DNA from: Bolinopsis microptera
Lineage: Eukaryota > Ctenophora > Tentaculata > Lobata > Bolinopsidae
Direction: 5' to 3'
Length of the DNA stretch: 64,000 nucleotides
NCBI RefSeq assembly: GCF_026151205.1
Contig: NC_087076.1
Span: forward strand, 18,717,919 to 18,781,918
The notes under the pieces are model-generated. The model ran no database searches. It was given only the letters and a program-made list of their open reading frames with translations, and was not told where the DNA came from. Below, piece by piece: positions 23,800 to 36,800 of this stretch. Position 1 is the first letter of the stretch. The number at the start of each line of letters is the position of its first letter. The translations under genes were made by a program, and so were the position numbers.

Positions 23800-26700
23800 A
23801 TGGTGAGTACTTAAAATAAGAACTATTAGGAACAGCTCTGAAATCTTGAATTCTTAACATATAATAATTAGATATGATACAACACATTTACATTTGAATT
23901 TTACACAATGAATGTAATTTTTGAAAACATGATATTATGGTATATTTGAAAGTTTATTTTAAGGCCGCGACATTGAAGCCCTATCTGAATGCAGTTAGGA
24001 CTACTCTTGAAGCTGCCATGTGTCTTGAGAACTTCTACTCTCAACGTGTTGAGCGACATAACAAGCCTGAAGTAGAGATAAGGTAAGCAATATATAAGCA
24101 CCAAGTATTATGCACTAAGTATTATGCACTAAGTATTATGCACTATGCAGTATGCACTATGTACTAATATGTACTATGCAGTATGCATTAAATGCACTAT
24201 GCACTGCACACTATGCATTGCACACTAAGCATTATGCATTTAAATACATTATGCACTGTGCATTATACACTAAGCAGTAAGCACTGCACACTATGCATTA
24301 TAAGGGGTCCATATTTACTCCGTCACATATGTGACGGAGTAAATGTTTATAGTGTGACAATGTGACCATTTCTGTGCCGGCTGTATTTAGGCGATATCTT
24401 ATCATCTGATTAAGATATCGTTATGTGACAACGTTTGCCTAGAGGATGAGACGATTATCCTAACCGTCTCAAACCATCAAGGGTTTAAATAATTTCATAG
24501 TGTGACAAAGTCAACTACACCGTGCTTTTTAACACTTAACAGGGCAACTAATATTTACCAATATCCTCAAACTCAAATGAACGTGTCCAAATAGTTTTAC
24601 AGCAATCTTAAACTATATTTTGATGAAAAAAGAAACAACAACAAATTTATCTCTTTTGATCATTATGAGTATGTTACTAACTTTCGTTGTTATTCACCTT
24701 ATATAGCCCAAGACGTTTATCAATAAATTTTAGAGAGGTTCTTCTCGTCCAAGTTTGTAACTTTTAAAGTATTTTGTTTAGTCGAAGAAATAAAACGACA
24801 AAATTCAATGCATAATCACTGTAATGAATACCGGTAATCGGGAAGAAAATATCCCCAAGAATTAATCAAAAATCTCATTGCTACACGATAATAGCTAAGA
24901 ATCAACGAGGATATTTCTACAGTACTGAAAAGAGGAGCGCCGCCAACTAATTAAAGAGAAGTTCTTAAAAAACGAGAAGTGGAGCACTTCACCACTACAA
25001 ACAACTGATCGGATGAAAAGTCAAGGTTGTCTTTTTGAAAAGGCCACAGAGGTGTCTACATTTATCTTGACTCCCATCCTGAATCTTCATTTTCTTCACG
25101 ACTCTTCACCAAGTTCCTCTGGCCTCCTTCTTCTGAAAAATGATAATTCGTGATGGGTCAAAGCAGTACTGACTACTGAGCTGGGCTAGATAAGAAATAT
25201 AGTATGCACTCGAAATAACATGTTATATTGTGGAATATTTCAGATGCTTGCGTTCAATGGGGATAAAGGAATGTAGAACATGTTTAATGCTAGGTTTAAG
25301 TATATATAACTATATAATACATGTTCAAATTCTGCAATAATAATAATTAAATATATTATGTTACATTGAGCTTCTTTAGATCGTTCTTTATAAAAGTAAC
25401 AACCATTTAAACCCCCTACCTCCGTTAAATTGAGGTCATGTTAAGAAGTTTAGTGTGTCTATTATAAATTTACCTTCTTCGTTTAAAGCCATCTCGTCTT
25501 GTACCCGGGAATACCCAAAACCGGCTGAAAAAGAAAGCGTCGAAATTTACCAGGCATAAAGAGGAACGAAACTCCCAGGCTAGTTATATTTCGATCGTAA
25601 GAGAGATTCAGTGAGATTCAGAGATTCAGATTTTTTATCAAGTATTAGGGTAAATTGAAATGGTAAATTAATGTGAGACTTACGCCACTGTTCTTCCGCG
25701 TCTGACATAATCGCAGTAGAACTCACTGAAGAAATATAGTTTTAAATTTAAAAGTCATAGGTTTTTAAACTAAATTATGAAGGTATTGATTTTAATGTAA
25801 CATAATGAGTTAAATCCAAGAATTTATTTGTATTAATTGTCGGTTAAACCCTGTGTATCTTCGAAAAAGTTCCTTACCGAAAACAATGGCCAACATGAAC
25901 AGTAACGTCCTGAAAACAAATCTATAAATTTGTGAACGGTATGGCAATCAGATCTAACGATCTAACATATTTTGTCTACTATAGAAAGTTCAAACTCAAT
26001 TATTAAAGAAACGGAATCTTTGAAACATTGGTCGTGGCCACTTAATTCGAAAAATGAAAAGCAACAGAAAACAAATGTAGACACGGTACAACTTACACGG
26101 AGGTGGTTAAGCTGAATCTCATTGGTAAAGTGTTTGTAGAACCGCTGGAACCGTAAACTGTCTCTGAGCTGGATAAAGGGAACACTGGTGCTTTGAAGCT
26201 TGCACTGCTCTTTTATACCCAAATGTTCGCTCCGTTCACAGAGAGCACCCATTTTAGTTGACGATTGCCTGAGTGATTTTTAACAATGTGTGTTCTTTAG
26301 ACAATGGGATTGCTGCGGGGCAAAGAACTAATCCATCGACAAGTTTTAATAAGCTCAATTCATGAGCTGCGTTGCTTGGAGGTCAGCCGTAATTAAAAAT
26401 ACATACTGGGGATCAAGGACAATGGAAACCGGAAGATTGTATTTATATTGGTGTGGTGATAGTATTGTCCATCAAGTGCTCACAAAAATGTCCACAAACA
26501 CGTATGAGAGCGCTCTTTAACAAACCTTACAAACCAACAAAGTAGCAGTTGCGTGAGGGAGCGCAGTGATGGGTGATAACTTCTCAACAGGATAACTTCG
26601 TGCTCAATTAGATCCCATACAGTTACCAGGTTATACAATGTTCTTGGCAGGCCCAGGATACCATGTCAATCCATATTCAGATACGAAAACTTTAACCGGG

Positions 26701-29379
26701 TCTTATTATAACATTCAAATCGCGAAAGGAATTTTGACATCACAATGTGGAAGCTCCAGAGAAATACTCACGGAGTTTACACAATAACACATAAATCATA
26801 GTAACAAAATCTATTTATAAACAAAAAATTAATTATCTAAAAGCCAAGCAGGTTATTTTAAAATAAAGTTAAAGTGTCCATTATGTTTCAGATCATCAAA
26901 GGAGGTGCTGTTTACTCCGCTGGAGATTTGTAGAAACGAAAAAGAGAAAGTCCTCATTGAGGGATCGATCAACTCTCTTCGAATGAGCATAGCTATCAAA
27001 CAGGTTTCAGCAAATTGTGATATTTTCACACTATACTTTTAGATCTGCTAACTCTATTAATAGTAACACAATCGCTACAATTTATCAGGAGTAATAACGT
27101 GCATATTAAAATAATTGCAATCTCTACTATAATTCAGAGAATTATTTATGTTGTACGACCGCCCACGTGCAAATCAGACGAAAAATATGAACTTGCGTAG
27201 TAACCATGGTAACGAGGGTTGTTACACGCACGTGCACGTGCAAAGATTGTTAAAACGACATTTTTTATTGGTTTTGATGATATTACGTTGTGTTTAGTGC
27301 GAGCAACATTTTAATCGGCTGTATCTTCGGTTTGTTTAGGATATTTTTTGACGCGATTTAAACTTACTTACAAAAAATACTATTAGCTTCCTCCCTGTGA
27401 CCACGGGTTTTCTAGTTTATTATAATATAATATATAATAATGGAAATATGGAAAATTTCCTTCAGATCTGAAAAATGCTCTTGTTAGGCCAGCTATCAAA
27501 GATGATAAATGAGACATGTTATGTTACCGTATAACAATAAATACAACTTGCAGGTATCGCTGATGCATTTTATTTCAGGCTGATGATATCGAGAAGATTT
27601 TGTGCCACAAATTCATGCGGTTCATGATGATGAGAGCCGAGAATTTCTTCATTCTCCGAAGGAAGCCTATCGAGGTTAGAAAGAGTCTTACAATTTTAAA
27701 AGGAATTCCTGATTCGAATTTTCAAAAAGTAGTCTGGTATACCAATTACCACCGTGGCTAATAGTTTCATGCCCCCGCGTTCCCTCCGCTAAAGCGTCGG
27801 GAATTATCGCGGGTAGCACTCAACAGCCAAGGTATTATTGTATTGTAACCTTTAGTTTAACCCTTAACCATTTCAATGTTTCCAGGGCTACGACATCAGT
27901 TTCCTCATAACAAACTACCACACCGAACAGATGTACAAACATAAGCTCGTAGATTTCGTCATGGAGGTGAGAATTATTTCTATCTAATATCAAGTTGTTA
28001 TTAATCTTAATTTTGCTTAAAAATATTGTATTTGATCAAAATATATCCATATCAATAATTCTAAAGTTAGCTCAATCACTTGCAGAAAATAGAGTGACAT
28101 TTAAATTAATGAAACAAAATTCTCATCCGACTTTTTGCCCGTTTCAGTTCATGACAGAGATAGATAAGGAGATCAGTGAGATGAAACTTTGTCTCAACGG
28201 TCGTGGTCGTATTTCTGCTGTGGAGTTTTTGAAAAACGTAAGAACTAACAACTATGTATAAATATTTAAAACTATCCTAGTTGATTATACCAGATAAATA
28301 CTATATAACTACTAGTTGTGAATTGTAGTTGCTATTATTCCTTATATGGGAGGTGTATTTTGTTTCGCTGGTGTTACATTTTGAGCCGTTTCATACATTT
28401 TAGCACGTTAATGAGTTCTGTGATGTAAAACATTATCATCTAAATCTTTTCTTTCAAGACTTGTTTACGAGTGGTTTGTGAATAATGAATAATGTAGCAT
28501 TCTTTAGTTTGTGCCAGCCAGAGAATGGAAGGAAGAAGAGTCGTGAATCAAGTGTGAAAAATGTGTGAGAAATACATGTTTTAGATATTCCATATCAAAT
28601 AATTGTCTAAGTGTGTCCCATTTTAAATCCCACATTCGCTTGAAGTAATGAAAACTTCCGTTGGCTTGAGAGATACGAGTTGAATATGTTTTATACGTTT
28701 GGTTTATAATACTTTTATAATTTATATGTTATGTTTGAAGCACTTAGCATATATTCGCATTTTTAATCAGAGCAAAAAGACCATTGACTCTGAAATTTTT
28801 AACGAACCTTTCATCCACTTCGCACCTCATTAAGTATTACCAATTACCAAATTTACTAATTACCATTATTCCCATTGCCGAATTGAATTTACAGCTGATA
28901 ATCTGACACCTTGTACTTCATTTCAGTTCATTTCACTACATTTCATTTCATTTCAGATTTCATAAATTAAACGTGAGTACATCAAAATAAATTTCATAAA
29001 AAAGGTATATTTTAACTTCATTAATTTGCGAAATATCACATCACATAATGATACAATTAGCTCTTAGCAAGGGGTAACAGACCTTCCTCTGCTTTGTATC
29101 ATTCCTTACAGATCACTATACCATTAATATAATAGCTCTCTATAAGTGTATCGCTTAACCTGTTTTTTATGTACATCGCCTTTTTGTAAGCACTTATTTT
29201 ACTAATTTTACTCCGCTCTGCATGTTATATAATACCATTTGTTGAAAAATTGCCAAAAGTTTAAACCTAGTTAAATGTGGACGCACAGAGAAAGAAAACT
29301 ATTTTTACTACCGTAGCGAAGAATTAAATTCGCTAAATTACTTGAAACTGAACGAATTTTTTTCTTTCAGTTTAACTAG
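23800..29379 (+). CDS. ARPC4: Actin-related protein 2/3 complex subunit 4 (ARPC4, p20-Arc)
   Basis: Seven coding exons, all GT/AG and in phase: 23800-23802 (the ATG alone, donor gtgagt), 23964-24082, 26892-27003, 27579-27674, 27886-27966, 28148-28237, and 29371-29379 (TTT AAC TAG after the acceptor tttttttctttcag). The product is 169 residues, against 168 in human. It reads [93 protein letters not shown] and [11 protein letters not shown], close to ARPC4 throughout. ARPC4 is a core scaffold subunit with ARPC2 in the Arp2/3 complex, which nucleates branched actin filaments in the cytoplasm. The first and last coding exons are tiny and rest on splice logic; an alternative last acceptor at about 28965 would end IS instead of FN. 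Intron 2 (2.8 kb) holds repeats, palindromes and a probable antisense gene. Confidence 0.95.
24099..24302. repeat. Degenerate tandem repeat, ATGCACTA-type
   Basis: About 200 bp of variants of 'tatgcactaag' and 'tatgcactatgcagta' in tandem, just inside ARPC4 intron 2. Confidence 0.9.
24313..24344. repeat. Perfect 32-bp palindrome
   Basis: Centred on ACATATGT; the left half ATTTACTCCGTCACAT is exactly the reverse complement of the right half. There is no spacer. Confidence 0.97.
24392..24420. repeat. Hairpin, 10-bp stem
   Basis: CGATATCTTA, 9-nt loop, TAAGATATCG. It lies 48 bp from the 32-bp palindrome, among repeated 'gtgaca' words (24353, 24424, 24502). Confidence 0.8.
25062..26122 (-). CDS. 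Probable small spliced antisense gene inside ARPC4 intron 2, unidentified
   Basis: Minus-strand exons with good signals: first exon ending at 26097 (donor CCGT|gtaagt); 25725-25684 (acceptor atttcttcag, donor gtaagt); 25524-25474 (acceptor tttctttttcag, donor gtaaat); and from 25132 (acceptor catttttcag). A TATAAAAG box lies at 26217-26210. Two frames stay open across the same junctions. One starts at the ATG at 26122 and gives 51 basic residues ([11 protein letters not shown]..., six consecutive Arg, ending EELGEES). The other starts at the ATG at 25708 and gives 48 acidic residues ([15 protein letters not shown]...[11 protein letters not shown], stop at 25062). I recognise neither protein. 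The splice pattern is better supported than the choice of frame. It could also be a non-coding transcript. Confidence 0.45.
26210..26217 (-). promoter_or_regulatory. Candidate TATA box of the antisense unit
   Basis: TATAAAAG on the minus strand, about 90 bp before the first ATG (26122) of the proposed spliced unit. If used, the 96-residue open frame from 26252 would lie upstream of the transcript start. Confidence 0.35.
27200..27213. promoter_or_regulatory. Candidate RFX X-box, flanked by CACGTG motifs
   Basis: GTAACCATGGTAAC fits the GTNRCC(N0-3)RGYAAC consensus. CACGTG E-box cores lie either side (about 27164 and 27223-27240). It is within ARPC4 intron 3, and function is only a suggestion. 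Confidence 0.3.
28240..29360. other. ARPC4 last intron, no other gene seen
   Basis: AT-rich. A (CATTT)n run at about 28925-28963 ends in 'catttcag', an alternative splice acceptor. Confidence 0.5.
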
Positions 29380-30560
29380 AGAAGAGCGGTGGTGTCGTCT
29401 AGACGAACATGAAAAGGACATTTATAATTGATTCTAATTTTTTTAGTTGTGTTACCAATTTTGTTATACCTTTTCACGGTTTTTGGTATACATTTTCACG
29501 GTTTCAGCATTCTTTTTCGATGCTAACTCATATATTTCATTATAATTTAGTAATTGAAAATATCTTTGATCGACACCTTTGCCATTTCAATTTTTCTATT
29601 TGACTAAGCGCCATGCTGTTTCGTAGATTTTTCGGATGGGTAGGATTGTGGTTGTATCGTAATCGTGATATGTCAAGTATGTAATATGTATGTTGCTGTA
29701 AATATTATATACGATTCTGAATTATGTTAAAATGAACACTGCGTCCCATTTTTACTATCTTGTAGGTTTTTTATAAGACGATTAACCTTTTGCAATTAGT
29801 AAACGGGGAAAACATCTGCTGATTCAGTAGCCTTCGCAGTTCGAGCAATGAAAATTTACCATTTATATTAATATTTTATATTCAAGTTTATTATACTCAT
29901 TAAATTTAAGACATGCTAATTGCTAATAGTATTGCTTTAAGACCAGTTTAATATGTTAGGGATGATTCGAACAAGATCCTGTTAATTTGGAAATAAAGTA
30001 AACTTTCTGGTACAAGGAGAGTAAACCCAGTGCGGAACAGCCGAGGAAGAACAGTTAAAAAATAACTCAATAATAATGTCTTTCAATAGTCCTGTGGTAG
30101 TGACGTTATCAACCACAGGTAAAAATAGTAACCACAAGTGTTGCGAGAAAATTACTATTATAACTATTTTTTTATTGAAAATCTTTTCAAAATAGTACAT
30201 ACATCAATGTAATTGCATGAAAATAACACGGTCAAAAAGTGATTTCTATGTACTATAATGACGGGAAACCAGAACGTAGTTCGTGCAAAAATTACACCTA
30301 CAAAATATGGTCCCTGACAAAACATTTCATACAATCAACACATATAAATTTAAGATATATTGTAATAGAGATGATTGTGCAATAATAAAATACAGCGTGC
30401 ATAAAATATCATAATGTTAATAATTTGTTAACTTGTTAATGAAATAGATTATATCATACAATACTTTTAAAAACCCAACCCACAACCCAACCCACCCCTA
30501 ACCCCTTAAATAGTTTGGATCGGTTATTTTAGATCAGAGAATTGGCATTGGGAGAAATGA
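29380..30560. other. ARPC4 3' UTR and intergenic region
   Basis: AATAAA at 29992-29997 could end the ARPC4 transcript. Nothing else is supported. Confidence 0.4.
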
Positions 30561-31365
30561 GATGCATCTAATCATTATCAGACAGGTAGAATTCAGCGTG
30601 ACTATCGTTTGGATCTGTGGGTAGCATTTCCGACCATAGGTGATCCTTAAGTTTGGCCTTGAAGATATCAGGACAGCTATGGTCTCTTATTTCGAGAGGA
30701 AGTTTATTCCAGAGCAGATGTGTCCGATAAAAGAATGATTTCTTAAGGAGACTGCTATTACACAGTGTTTGAACAAGAGTCGTTACATAACTTAGGCTGT
30801 CATGGTGACATGATCTTAAGCGTGTGCTTCCTTTGTATAGTTGTAAGTAATTAGGAAGCTCTTGTGTGCATAGGTACACCATTGACTATTTTGTGAAACA
30901 AGGTCAGGTCATTCAATTCAAACCTCTTGCTGAGAGGAAGGATTTTCAATTGATGACATTTGTAAGTATAGTTTTCAAAGGACTGATATCTTGTGAATTC
31001 CTCATCAAAAATCCACTAATACACCTTTTTTGAAAAGCATCCAACTTATCTAGTTGCGTTTTATTAAATGGACGCCAGATTTGGGAACAGTGTTCAAATC
31101 GACTTCTAACAAGTGCAAGGTATAGATTTCTTCTTCGTCTCACATGGACAAATGAGCAAGTGCGTTTCAGCAGCCCAAATTTTTGGTTAGCTTTGGACAA
31201 TATTTTAGTTATGTGTTCTTCAAAACGAAAGCCCTGATTTATAACGACTCCAAGATCTGTTTCCGTACTGGTGTAATCTAAGGGAGTATTACCAAGCAAA
31301 TATTGAAATCTGATAAATGGAATAGGTAATATCCTACTGCTGAATTTCTTTCCAGGAATCATTTC
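30560..31365 (-). mobile_element. LINE relic: reverse transcriptase C-terminus
   Basis: Minus-strand pieces 31362-30946 (TETDLGVVINQGFRFEEHI, LVRSRFEHCSQIWRP) and 30882-30568 (YLQLYKGSTRLRS, LLWNKLPLEIRD). A bridge in another frame (LPLSKRFELNDLTLFHKIVNG) spans about 30890-30950. At least two frameshifts separate them. All RT catalytic motifs are absent. Confidence 0.85.
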
Positions 31366-31379
31366 TCAAATATTGGGCA

Positions 31380-32330
31380 AACATTTAAAATTTATTGTTT
31401 TGCGCCCTTACCTATGTAATTAAATATTGTTCAGTTTATGGAGCAGCTTACCTTGGAAGCAAAGTGGTGTTATAAAACTGCAGAAACCTTCTCTGCAATC
31501 AAGGAGGTGGTCCGCAGTTTGCGTGATGACCGTGAAGATGCCCACTTCTGAACTTTTCAATAGGTAGGTTCTGAACAAGCGGTTTCTGTAGTTGATGGGT
31601 TTTTGCACTCTACGACTTTGTCTATCGGCAGTTTCAAGCACTAAAGACTTTTATGTTCTAAATCTGCACAGAAAGCTTCTGTTTTACAGGGAAAGTAGTC
31701 AGACATTTTATTAGACCACAATTTTTCAGTTTCTAGAGATGGATGACTTTGCGAAGGAACCTGTTTGCTCTCTCCTCAAGGCTAATAATACGGGTTAAGA
31801 TACCAAATTAGAAGCAAAGGGTAATATCGAGATCAACTGGAAGACAACTCAATCATATTATTAAACAGCACGGTCATAGACAATTAAACTTCAAATCTGT
31901 TTCGGGTAATTTAAAAATGTTATTACTGTGTACGCGTCTTGTTCACTTGATGATGTTGTGAAAATAATACAATCAACGAAAATTCAATAACTTTTTAATT
32001 GGCGTTATGAAATAATTGATTACACTTTAATTTTTCAGATTATTGTCTGAGCGGTTTTAACAAGGGACCTGTTTTCAGGTTTTCTCTGTTTGTGGAATAA
32101 CAACACGTTCTACTTCCAAGGAGAAATGCGGAAACCTCTGCTCACAGATGCGATTGTTCACAACGGTTCATGCAACGGTTTAAAAAACATGATAAACAAT
32201 AAAAACATACTATAACCAGCCACCAAGTGATTTGGGGGTGATCAACTAAGTAAAACTTCTTCCTTATTTGATGCTATTGCTAGTTTCATAGCTATTCTGT
32301 TGGTCAAACTTTTCATTTTTCGCGCGAGCC
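31380..32330. other. Gene-free stretch
   Basis: A minus open frame at 31641-31420 has no recognisable domain. No other signal. Confidence 0.4.
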
Positions 32331-32404
32331 AAAATGCTCGATTGCGCGGCGCGCACCGTATCCGAATATACACAGTGGAAAATGTTGGCCATTTCGCAGA
32401 TTTT

Positions 32405-32595
32405 ATTTTTGCAGCGATAATCGCACTCCCTCGCGATTATCGCGCGATAATCGACTCCTTGTGCGATTATCGCCTCATTTTGCGATTATCGCGCGGTTAT
32501 CGCCTCATTTTGCGATTATCGCCCCCCCTTGTGCGATAATCGCCTCATTATGCGATTATCGTGCGATTGTCGCCTCAATTTGCGATTATCGCAGT
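32405..32595. repeat. Array of palindromic GCGATAATCGC motifs, copy 1
   Basis: About ten copies of TGCGATTATCGC or its complement, often spaced by 'ctcatttt'. Each 11-mer GCGATWATCGC is itself palindromic around one base. To the left, 'atatacacagtggaaaat' and 'ttttatttttgcagcgat' recur in inverted orientation beside copy 2. Confidence 0.92.
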
Positions 32596-32599
32596 ATAT

Positions 32600-33830
32600 A
32601 ACGAGAACCTAGCTGCCACATCTACAGATCTACTGGAGCCATTTCAGATTTTCAGTGGTAACATAAGTTTATAATTAAAGTTAAAAGATTAACAGCAGTC
32701 GAATATTTAGAGTTGACAAATTGACAAAATGCTGCGTTGACAAAATGGCTACGTCAAATGATCAAATAGTTACTCTATATGATTCAATTGTAAGCCCACA
32801 TAATTTAATTTTGGTCAACGTTGATTAGCGGGTTTTCATCTTTAAGTTAATATATGATTCATCTCATGTTCGTTGACTAATTTACCTATTTCTAGCTAGA
32901 ATCCAGAATTCTTCCAAAATATCGAGAGCTCAGATTAGACTGAGAGGGGACTTTTTGTTGTGACTTCCCTAGTCACCGCTTATTGTGCGGCCGGGCGCGT
33001 CATGCCCGAACCTCGACAGCCATCATCCCGAACCGTTTATATTATCTGACAGCCGCTTTCAAATGTGTTTAACTTAACGATTAGATTTATATTTTTAGAA
33101 TACTTTTCCGTTAGGCTTATAGCATGTGATCACCTCTAGGGCTCAGGTTACCATTTTGACAGTTAATTCAATGCTCATAGTATGTCCTGGCCTTATCGTT
33201 TAACTTAGATCTGATTGCTTGTGACGAGATGATGTATTTCGTTTGTCTCTATCCATCCCGGTTACGAGGCCTATCGAGCTGGAACTGTTACTTAAGGGTG
33301 CCCCAGTGAGGCACACTTTATATATATAATAATGATAACATATACACTAATTTGATCCATCGGATATTAATATTCACGTCTAAGTATTACTGCTATGAGT
33401 ATGACATAGTGTATTCCTGCTCGCATCAGAGTTATTTCCGATGTCATCCCAATTCAGTTATCTAAGGTCTAATTTTTACCGGAGAAATTGTCAGCTCAAT
33501 CGTTATCTTCGATTCAAGTGATTCCTTGCGCTCAAAATTGTCCCGCACTCGTCAAATTACATCCTCTGAGAATTATGGCGAAGTGGACAAAATTGAATCA
33601 CCCTCGCGCGGCGACAAAAACTTGCGTGATGCGCGGTTTCAGTCGCAGTCACTACTATAACGAAAAAATTTTAATGGCAAAACATAAGCGGCGTTTTACA
33701 TAATATGTGGCGAATATCATTATTGATCAAGTAGAAAATATGAACAGAGGGTGAAGCATCACCAAATTAACAATCTTTCAATTTTAGGCATATAGCAGAT
33801 TGTCCCAAACACTAAATCCATCATGATTGA
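32600..33830. other. Gene-free stretch
   Basis: No exon recognised on either strand. Confidence 0.45.
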
Positions 33831-33836
33831 CCCATT

Positions 33837-36800
33837 TCAGTCACACAGCTTGGATTTCACTTTCAACAGGTATTTCCGTGTTGCTAGCTCGCACTTTTTC
33901 ACAACTCGGTCTTCGTCATTACGAACATGGTCTGAAAATTTATGTTGCTTACATTTCTGTATTAAAGTGGTGGTCGTCCACATATTATGTACTCCCCCTC
34001 ACCTTCGATGGTTAAGTAATATATGAACGACCCCTTACACACTACTATTCAACGTGTGGAAATCAAAATTTGATCTCAAACTCAATTAATTCTAAAAGCC
34101 CAAGTTATTTCTTACTTGTCATGTGTTCGTGATTCTTAAAAAGGGAGTGAGTACTCTCACCACCTTGCTCATTGAAAGATCCAGAAAACATCCCCCAGAG
34201 CTGTATCTGCTCCAAAAAGTGGTCTTCAAGGAGATGTATCTGGTGGAGGTGGTGTTGAAATGATGTTGCAATTTTAAGAGTTCGGTTGGGCCGGAGTTTC
34301 TTATAAATATGTCATGAAAATAACTTTCTTCCAGGCTATTTAGGGGTTGGAGACAACAGGTAAAGCTATAAGAGATAACAACAATACCTTCACCGATGTG
34401 GACTGACCAAACTTTCGGTACTCTGCCAAGAAGAGGTCCCTGGCCTTGACAAGAGTTTCGATCTCACGGGGACTCTTCACTTTCCCACTTTTGCCACCGA
34501 GAACTAAGAGATCTCTATACGAGGACTTAATGCGATCCAGTGCAAGGAGCCGTTGCTGAAAGTGCAGCTTGTCCTGTGGTCTTATCTTCCTGTCAACACA
34601 GAATCGGTCAGTCACAGAAGCTCGTTATCAATACAGAATTTTAGCCTTCAATCACAAGTAAAAAGTGGTAGTTATTTCACTATAAACGACAACCATTAGT
34701 AACATGAGTTAAATCGCACTGATCTCACAGAACTTACTCGTTTTTATAGAAGTGGTCTGTCCAAAATTGAGTGTGATTGGCTTTAACCAAATATCCTGCT
34801 CTCACGCCGGTCAGGGACACACCATGGTATGCCTCAGGAGTGACATTGATGCCCCTCAAATATTGCTCATACTTCGAGGAAAGGGGCCCACTGTTGCACT
34901 TCGAGGCCACACGGTTACCTAAAATGTACAGTGCCACACTTATTTTCTTCAACTCATTATATATCAGTTTGCAAAGCCTCCAATTTTTCAATAATGAAGT
35001 GATACATTCATCGATGAATCTACATTACCTTGTTCGATGCGCAGAATCATGGCTCCAAAGTCTGTCGTACTGCTGTAGCTGTTGGGAAGAAACCCGTCTG
35101 CCACATTGCAAGCGAGTACAAAGTCTATCTCCTCGCACAGTTTACCGTACTCTGTCCACAGAAAAGTCCCGACTTTGATGTTCTAAAGGAAGTATCAAGA
35201 GTCATGACAATCAGTCAAATAATTCTAGTACCTAGTTCTATTTGCCACATATCAGGAACAGCATGAGCGGTGTTCGAATAAAAAACTGTGAGCTTCGATC
35301 ACTTACTATGTGCAAGAACGGAACAGCGACCCAGTTTATGAGATAATCAGAATCCTCCCCGAAACAGTCTGTGATGGGTCGTGAAGCAACATTCATAAAC
35401 TGGGCTTGGGATCTCGGGTTACACTGAGTCATTCTGATGTGGAAAAACTCGATACTAACAGTTTACAGAAATGGTATACATCTATCGAAATACATACATG
35501 GTATACAATATACATCGAGATAAATGTTTGTACTTTGTGAAATGAAGGAGCTGCAATCAGCGAGTTAATGACTGGTATTATAAGTTTATAAGTACCTCAT
35601 ATTAGCATCAAAGTTCTGCATAATTCCCGCAAAAGTTCGGGGCTTGCAGAGAGCTCTCTGGCTTCTGGGTACTTGCATCAGGTCTTTATGTACCTCGCAC
35701 AGTGGACAGGGGAACGTCCCATTGCTGCCCATACCCAGCATAGCCCACAGTGCCTTTGTGTCTGCACAGAGAATCATCTTCACATGTGCTCCACAGAAGA
35801 CAAAGTTCTTGAGCTGTGGTAGGTCCCGGTTAACCACCTGTAATGTTATCTGTCTCATGCCTGTCCAGTTTTTAAAGTGTAAGCTGTTAATACAAATAAG
35901 CTCAAGTTGAAGTCTAGATTTCATGAAGAAATACCTTAAATATGACCTCCATGTTCCTGCGATGGTCCGGAGCTTCGGTGTACACCAGCATTGGGTGGGC
36001 ATACGAGCTGTTACACGAAGGCTGGTTTAGCACATTGACTGCCACTTTAGTGGAGCTCGTGTCTGCGTCTACAAACAGCTTAACATGTATAGTTTTGTCA
36101 GTTCCCACATCTAACTGGCCTGGAATATATAGAATTCAGCTGGCTGTTAATGAACTATGTGATAAAAACCGCTAAAAGAACTGCCCACCTTGACCTATTT
36201 AAATCAAATTAATTTTTTGTAAACAGCTCTATAATCTCTAGAAATTTGAAATACCGGTATTCTTCAAGGTTATAAGTGTTTTGGTTAGCAGTTCCTGTCC
36301 ATCACAGTAGGCTACTGGGGTACGTCTTGCTAACAGCTCACCACTTTTAGTTTCATTTTTATCATGTGCTGCAGCTTTATGGGAAAGAGAAACCTTGAGG
36401 CTAAACTTTACTTGAAAACATTTCAAATGTTGGGATGTGATAATTGATGAAATATCGAGAGAGGGGGAAGGGTGAAAAGAAAGCGAGCAAAAAGAATTAA
36501 AGAATTATTAGTATAAATCAAGAGGCTTTCATATGAACATATTGGCACGGGTGTAGAGTTGAGCCTGTACGGAACCTAGTAGTTTCAGATCCTTGTTTAA
36601 CTTGCCGTACAGCAAGGTCATTCACTACTTTAGCCCTGGCGAGGCACATAGCTCACTCTACAACTCCGTGTCAAATGTTTCATATATACCAGCCAAGTTC
36701 ACAAGATATATCCTTGTGTTTGAGAAGAGCTCGTTAGAACTGCTTCTTTTCCCTTCAGTATCCCACAGTCTATCAAAATTAGTGTCACAAAATTGGTATC

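Noticed and set aside
24099-24302. CRISPR-like array
   Set aside because: The units are degenerate with no constant repeat and unique spacer pattern; this is eukaryotic simple repeat DNA.
25962-26252. 96-residue minus open frame as a protein-coding exon
   Set aside because: It spans a good splice donor and lies partly upstream of the TATA box; its continuation into the next exon needs a weaker donor. The spliced unit with other frames fits better.
28922-28975. Alternative ARPC4 last exon (acceptor catttcag, IS then stop)
   Set aside because: The acceptor at 29370 gives FN then stop, closer to the Phe that ends the family, and has a stronger pyrimidine tract.
31420-31641. 73-residue minus open frame beside the LINE relic
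   Set aside because: No recognisable domain, splice context or repeat partner.
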